A program made the position numbers and the translations under genes. This document shows positions 5,215-7,763 of a DNA stretch of 7,763 nucleotides, piece after piece. Each line of letters opens with the position of its first letter. Position 1 is the stretch's first letter. The stretch comes from Candidatus Bathyarchaeota archaeon. Lineage in GTDB: Archaea > Thermoproteota > Bathyarchaeia > Bathyarchaeales > Bathyarchaeaceae. The stretch lies in assembly GCA_029883255.1 (NCBI GenBank), contig JAOUJL010000063.1, positions 1 to 7,763 of the forward strand. The letters are read 5' to 3'. Below the pieces are notes generated by a model. The model searched no databases. It was not told where the DNA came from and saw only the letters and a program-made list of their open reading frames with translations.

Positions 5215-5478
5215 ATGCCTCGCCCTTCTCCTCGTAAAAGAAGAGCTCGACACGATATAATTATGGAAATTCTTAAAGTTGCTAAAAAAGGGATGAAGAA
5301 GACACACATAATGTATAAAGCCAAACTAAGTTTCGATATGATCGAGAAATATCTGAGCGCTTTGTAAGAGGCAGATTTCATAACCGAGGAGTCAGGTGTT
5401 TGGAAAACAACCGAGAAAGGCTTGCATGTTGTGAAGGCTTGCGAGATATGTCAACGTCTCATAAATGAAGTCCCATAA
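5215..5478 (+). pseudogene. Archaeal winged-helix (HTH_45-like) regulator with in-frame TAA
   Basis: From the ATG at 5215 the frame reads MPRPSPRKRRARHDIIMEIL, then a helix-turn-helix (AKKGMKKTHIMYKAKLSFDM, then IEKYLSAL) as in small archaeal winged-helix regulators. It then meets TAA at 5365-5367 (codon 51). The same frame continues as EADFITEESGVWKTTEKGL, the wing strand pair, and ends with CEICQRLINEVP and TAA at 5476-5478. The full product would be about 87 residues, normal for this family. Relatives usually have a leucine-rich stretch such as LLEAG where the stop stands, so one TTA-to-TAA change would account for it. Such proteins bind DNA and often control neighbouring genes. The 50-residue first half would lack the wing. 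Nonsense mutation, recent decay or a sequence error are the options; TAA is not a known recoding codon in archaea. Confidence 0.75.
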
Positions 5479-5500
5479 AAACGTTTAATAAAAAAGAAGG

Positions 5501-5524
5501 GAATTGTGCGCGCGCGAATTGTGC
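5501..5524. repeat. 9-bp direct repeats flanking a CG run
   Basis: GAATTGTGC (5501-5509) and GAATTGTGC (5516-5524) are identical and enclose GCGCGC. The arrangement looks like a target duplication left around a short insert, or a slipped CG tract between repeats. It lies just after the winged-helix pseudogene. Confidence 0.5.
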
Positions 5525-5536
5525 AGTTGAAGACTC

Positions 5537-5813
5537 TTAACGGCCAGTTAGGATCGCTTTGAAAACTGGTTCCAAGTTGAACATTTTGATTATTGTTTCC
5601 CCGGTCATGGCTTCCAATTCACTTTTCACGTATTCTACAATGCTGTATTCCAACATTTCAACCGCGCTGCACTCATCGCGCGCGCTCTGAAAGCGCTTTC
5701 ATCAACTCGCCTAGATCCGTTGGAGTCAACCAAATCGGCCGCGCCATCTCATGATAAGCGAAATCGCGGTTATACTGGTGACGCTGAACTTTCAACGGTT
5801 TAAGCAAAAACAT
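5537..5813 (-). pseudogene. Small unrecognised gene broken at a CG run
   Basis: On the minus strand an ATG at 5813 opens MFLLKPLKVQ through MARPIWLTPTDLGELMKALS to ERAR and meets TGA at 5673-5675 (46 aa). In another frame the sequence continues coherently as DECSAVEMLEYS, then IVEYVKSELEAMTG, and closes with VFKAILTGR and TAA at 5537. Adding one CG dinucleotide to the run at 5677-5685 joins them into about 92 residues (...SERARDECSAVEM...), which suggests slippage in the CG run. Codons look coding in both parts. I do not recognise the family; the product would be small, helical and acidic in its second half, with no membrane segment. There is no clear ribosome site. Two unrelated short ORFs remain possible. 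Confidence 0.45.
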
Positions 5814-5858
5814 GGTTTTGCCTATTCAGACTTTGTCCATAACCGTGGAAGTGTCTAT

Positions 5859-5867
5859 CATATATGA
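5859..5867 (+). promoter_or_regulatory. TATA-like box of the HAD/flavoprotein unit
   Basis: CATATATGA lies about 42 nt before the HAD start codon and is followed by an A-rich leader containing GGATG. It would give a short leader of roughly 15-20 nt. The call rests on composition and spacing only. Confidence 0.4.
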
Positions 5868-5904
5868 AAGAAAAAAAGATATGTAAAAGAAAAAAGGATG
5901 TATC

Positions 5905-6612
5905 ATGGGATTACAGATGATTTTAAAAGTTAGAGCAGTTACCTTTGATGATTTTTTTACTTTGCGTTATCCAATTGGGGAAAAAGAAGAGATTATTTGT
6001 CCGATATTGAAAGCGTTGAAGAGAGCAGGATTAAATGTGAACGAGGAGCAATTTCTGAAGCAATATTCTAGAGAGAATGAGCTTTATCGAAAAAGGCTGA
6101 AAGAGACCCTGCGTGAATCATTGCTAGATGATATAGTAATGAGTGCTTTAGTAGCATGTGGCTATGAATCAAAAACTGTTGGTGGGATTATAAAGAAAGC
6201 TGTCAATTATGGACTCGCCACAAGAAAGGCCAGATGGTTTCCAGACGCGAAAAAGACGCTTCAGACGTTACGGAAAAAAGGTTACAAACTTGGGTTGATT
6301 TCTAATACTCATTGGCGCGTCTCAGAAAGTCTAACAAAAGAATTCAGGAAGCTTTTCGAGGTTATAACATTGTCTTATGAACATGGCTATGCGAAACCAC
6401 ATCCATCAATATTCGTCCTCACATTGAGGAATTTAGGGACAAACGCGAACCATTGCTTACATGTTGGAGATGATCCAATTGCAGACATTTACGGTGCCAA
6501 GAATGTAGGAATGAAAACTGCTTTAATCAAAAGAGGAGAAATAAAAGCAGATGCAGACATTGAGATAAAACAAATATCTGAATTAACATACTTACAAAAA
6601 TTGAAAATCTGA
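5905..6612 (+). CDS. HAD-superfamily hydrolase
   Basis: This is a 235-residue haloacid dehalogenase-superfamily protein with an alpha-helical cap (about residues 25-105) inserted after motif I. Motif I is TFDDFFTL with nucleophile Asp15 and Thr19. The residue two after the nucleophile is Phe17 rather than the Asp used as acid/base by most phosphatases; the 2-haloacid dehalogenase branch (DxYGT) also lacks it. Motif II is LISNT with Ser133, motif III is Lys164 in YAKPHPSIF, and motif IV is HVGDDPIADIYGAKNVGM with Asp189, Asp190 and Asp194. The substrate is unknown and could be a phosphate ester or haloacid. The chosen ATG has AGGATG just upstream; an ATG four codons on (5917) is also possible. 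The gene ends 25 nt before the flavoprotein gene, so the two are probably co-transcribed from the TATA-like box near 5860. Confidence 0.88.
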   Translation: MGLQMILKVRAVTFDDFFTLRYPIGEKEEIICPILKALKRAGLNVNEEQFLKQYSRENELYRKRLKETLRESLLDDIVMSALVACGYESKTVGGIIKKAVNYGLATRKARWFPDAKKTLQTLRKKGYKLGLISNTHWRVSESLTKEFRKLFEVITLSYEHGYAKPHPSIFVLTLRNLGTNANHCLHVGDDPIADIYGAKNVGMKTALIKRGEIKADADIEIKQISELTYLQKLKI

Positions 6613-6637
6613 AACCGCAAATAGGGTGGTGGAATTT

Positions 6638-7213
6638 ATGAAAATCCTTGGTTTAGTGGGATCTCAAAGAAAAGGTGGGAATTCATATCTGATTTTGAAA
6701 GAAGCTATTAAATGCTGTAATGAGGAAGTAGAAATTGTTCAACTAGCTGAGATGCGAATAGATTGGTGTAATGCATGCGGGCTTTGCAAAGATACTATGA
6801 AATGTGTAATCGAAGATGATGTAGGCTTCATATTCGATAAGATTATTAGAGCTGATGCCGTAATATTTTCTGTTCCGAGATACCTTCCTGTTCCTTCAAA
6901 ATTTATGGCTTTAATTGAAAGGATCGGGGCATTATATCATTACAAATTGGAAGCTGACGCTGTCTTTCACTTGCCACTGGAGGGAAAACCGTTTGGATTG
7001 GTCGTTGTTTCTGCAGGCGGTGGTAGGCAAGCTTTCGAAGCCTTAAAGGAAATAGCTTTCCAAATCATTCATTGTTGGCATATGAAACTGATTACAACGG
7101 ACTCTTACCCATATCTTGGAGTTTTGGCTCAAGGCGAGGAAGTCAGCCAAGTTTTAGAAGATAAGAAGGCAATTGAGCAGGTGAGAGAATTGATTAAGAA
7201 ACTAATGATGTAA
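6638..7213 (+). CDS. Iron-sulfur flavoprotein-like NADPH-dependent FMN reductase family protein
   Basis: This is a 191-residue flavodoxin-fold protein. The FMN phosphate loop is GLVGSQRKGGNS at residues 5-16. A compact cysteine motif, CNACGLCKDTMKC (Cys44, 47, 50, 56; CX2CX2CX5C), matches the 4Fe-4S motif of Methanosarcina iron-sulfur flavoprotein. That protein is a homodimer carrying FMN and a 4Fe-4S cluster that moves electrons between ferredoxin and acceptors such as O2 or peroxide. The segment FSVPRYLPVPSKFMALIER replaces the more usual PVYxxxxPxxLKxxIDR. I chose ATG 6638 because MKILGLVG is the normal family start and GGTGG lies 5 nt before it; the frame is open to GTG 6626. It follows the HAD gene by 25 nt, probably in the same operon. 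The electron partner is unknown. Confidence 0.88.
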   Translation: MKILGLVGSQRKGGNSYLILKEAIKCCNEEVEIVQLAEMRIDWCNACGLCKDTMKCVIEDDVGFIFDKIIRADAVIFSVPRYLPVPSKFMALIERIGALYHYKLEADAVFHLPLEGKPFGLVVVSAGGGRQAFEALKEIAFQIIHCWHMKLITTDSYPYLGVLAQGEEVSQVLEDKKAIEQVRELIKKLMM

Positions 7214-7577
7214 AACAATTCTCACTTCTCTGCGTGCTGTAAGCTCTAAAAAATCAAGGGAAGAGAGTATACCTTTATAGTTTAGAATGTTTTGAAAGAA
7301 TTTAAACGCCGACGTATCCAGGTATAATAGTAGCCCGGGATAGCTTCAAACTCTCGGTTCAAACCTTCCTGATTTCTGTCATTTTGCGATTAAAGAATAG
7401 CAAAAATCTTGTTGAAACGGCTAGGTTTTACTTGCATTTTCACTATCTAGACGAGAGCTCGACTTTTTGCCCGTCAATCAGCATGGAACGGAAACATATT
7501 GTCCTGTGGTTCATTTGCCTCCTACTAAATGTGCAATAGCTTACTTCATAATTTATTAAGGTTAATTTCTAAATCAA
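7214..7577. other. Gap with no recognised gene
   Basis: I see no gene of normal size here. The plus strand has AT-rich stretches (TATACCTTTATAG at about 7269-7281) and one short T-run (CTTTTTG near 7463). The minus strand holds a 23-codon ORF (7443-7514) with a perfect AGGAGG site and, further on, short open pieces such as MTEIRKV that stop quickly. There is no CG run in this gap, unlike the gaps to the left. Confidence 0.5.
7551..7560 (+). promoter_or_regulatory. TATA-like box of the HD-domain gene
   Basis: ATTTATTAAG is centred about 23 nt before the GTG at 7578, close to the spacing expected for a leaderless archaeal transcript. There is no ribosome site before that GTG, which agrees with leaderless translation. 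Confidence 0.45.
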
Positions 7578-7763
7578 GTGTCGAAAACATACCCAACCGG
7601 TGAGATTTTGCAATTGTTAATGAAGAATTTGGAAGTGATCGTGAAAGGAAAGATGTCGCCGCTTGACGGCACAGCTCATTCCTACAGTCATGTCGATCGT
7701 GTGGTTAAAATCGCGACTTTCTTGGCAAAGAAGGAAAAAGCCGACTTGGAACTGGTTCAGATA
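7578..7763 (+). CDS. HD-domain protein, 5' part only
   Basis: Sixty-two codons are present and the frame is still open at the window edge. The text MSPLDGTAHSYSHVDRVVKIATFLAK and then KEKADLELVQI matches the opening of HD-superfamily phosphohydrolases, where HxxxHVxRV supplies the first metal histidine (His34/His38). The following AALLHDIG-type HD pair is expected just outside the window. These cytosolic metal-dependent enzymes hydrolyse nucleotides or other phosphate esters; many archaeal members are uncharacterised. I chose GTG 7578 because a TATA-like box lies 23 nt upstream and no site precedes it; ATG 7620 is a second possibility and would still keep the whole domain. The gene has its own promoter and is separate from the flavoprotein operon. 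Confidence 0.75.
   Translation, partial: MSKTYPTGEILQLLMKNLEVIVKGKMSPLDGTAHSYSHVDRVVKIATFLAKKEKADLELVQI

Noticed and set aside
5184..5381. 65-residue minus-strand ORF
   Set aside because: It is antisense to the winged-helix gene, whose motifs are convincing despite the internal stop.
432..5685. CRISPR array
   Set aside because: The repeats are few, irregularly spaced, in both orientations and without uniform spacers, and no cas gene is present.
7331..7372. tRNA-like text (GCCCGGGATAGC ... GGTTCAAACC) in the right-hand gap
   Set aside because: GGTTCAAACC recalls a T-loop, but the stem bases on each side do not pair beyond two positions and no cloverleaf could be drawn.

Overview
The window looks archaeal, most plausibly from an uncultivated Thermoproteota/Bathyarchaeia-type lineage, although nothing here fixes the taxon. 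The evidence is a short archaeal-type winged-helix regulator, a flavoprotein with the compact cysteine motif of methanogen iron-sulfur flavoprotein, TATA-like boxes about 22-30 nt before some starts (near-leaderless genes), other genes with clear GGAG/AGGAGG ribosome sites, and T-tract terminators (CCCTCTTTTTT) after two minus-strand genes. Base composition is AT-rich apart from striking alternating CG runs between genes.

Layout, left to right. A 4-oxalocrotonate tautomerase-like gene (minus, 74-292) is followed by a 109-bp element bounded by perfect 12-bp inverted repeats (432-540). An alpha/beta hydrolase (plus, 624-1443) is broken by a one-base shift in an A8 run and also has Gly changed to Asp in its nucleophile elbow. 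Then comes about 480 bp of repeat-rich non-coding DNA (1444-1919). A CPBP-family membrane protease homologue (minus, 1920-2726) has Gln in place of the first Glu of its EExxxR motif. It diverges from an unrecognised plus-strand ORF (about 2798-3145), which overlaps the start of an MBL-fold hydrolase (3129-3800). A second repeat-rich gap (3801-4151) precedes an acetoacetate decarboxylase-family gene (minus, 4152-4925). Another CG-bounded element (5006-5116) is followed by a winged-helix gene with an in-frame TAA (5215-5478) and by a small minus-strand gene broken inside a CG run (5537-5813). From 5905 the region looks intact: a HAD hydrolase and an iron-sulfur flavoprotein-like gene lie 25 nt apart in one probable operon. 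After a gap, an HD-domain gene runs off the right edge.

The genes do not form an obvious single pathway. They are mostly single-gene units of general catabolic or redox type, separated by repeats. The main non-genic signal is a family of alternating CG runs of 6-9 nt, at least ten between 14 and 5685 and none in the last 2 kb. They sit at the ends of short palindromic elements or next to shared modules (AACAGCAGAT, ATTAAATTTTAAT plus CTTCTTC). Three disrupted genes lie in the same repeat-rich part, so this looks like an accessory zone under decay, or a region with assembly errors at homopolymers and CG runs. I did not find a convincing new multi-gene system; the CG-element family is the best candidate for something undescribed.
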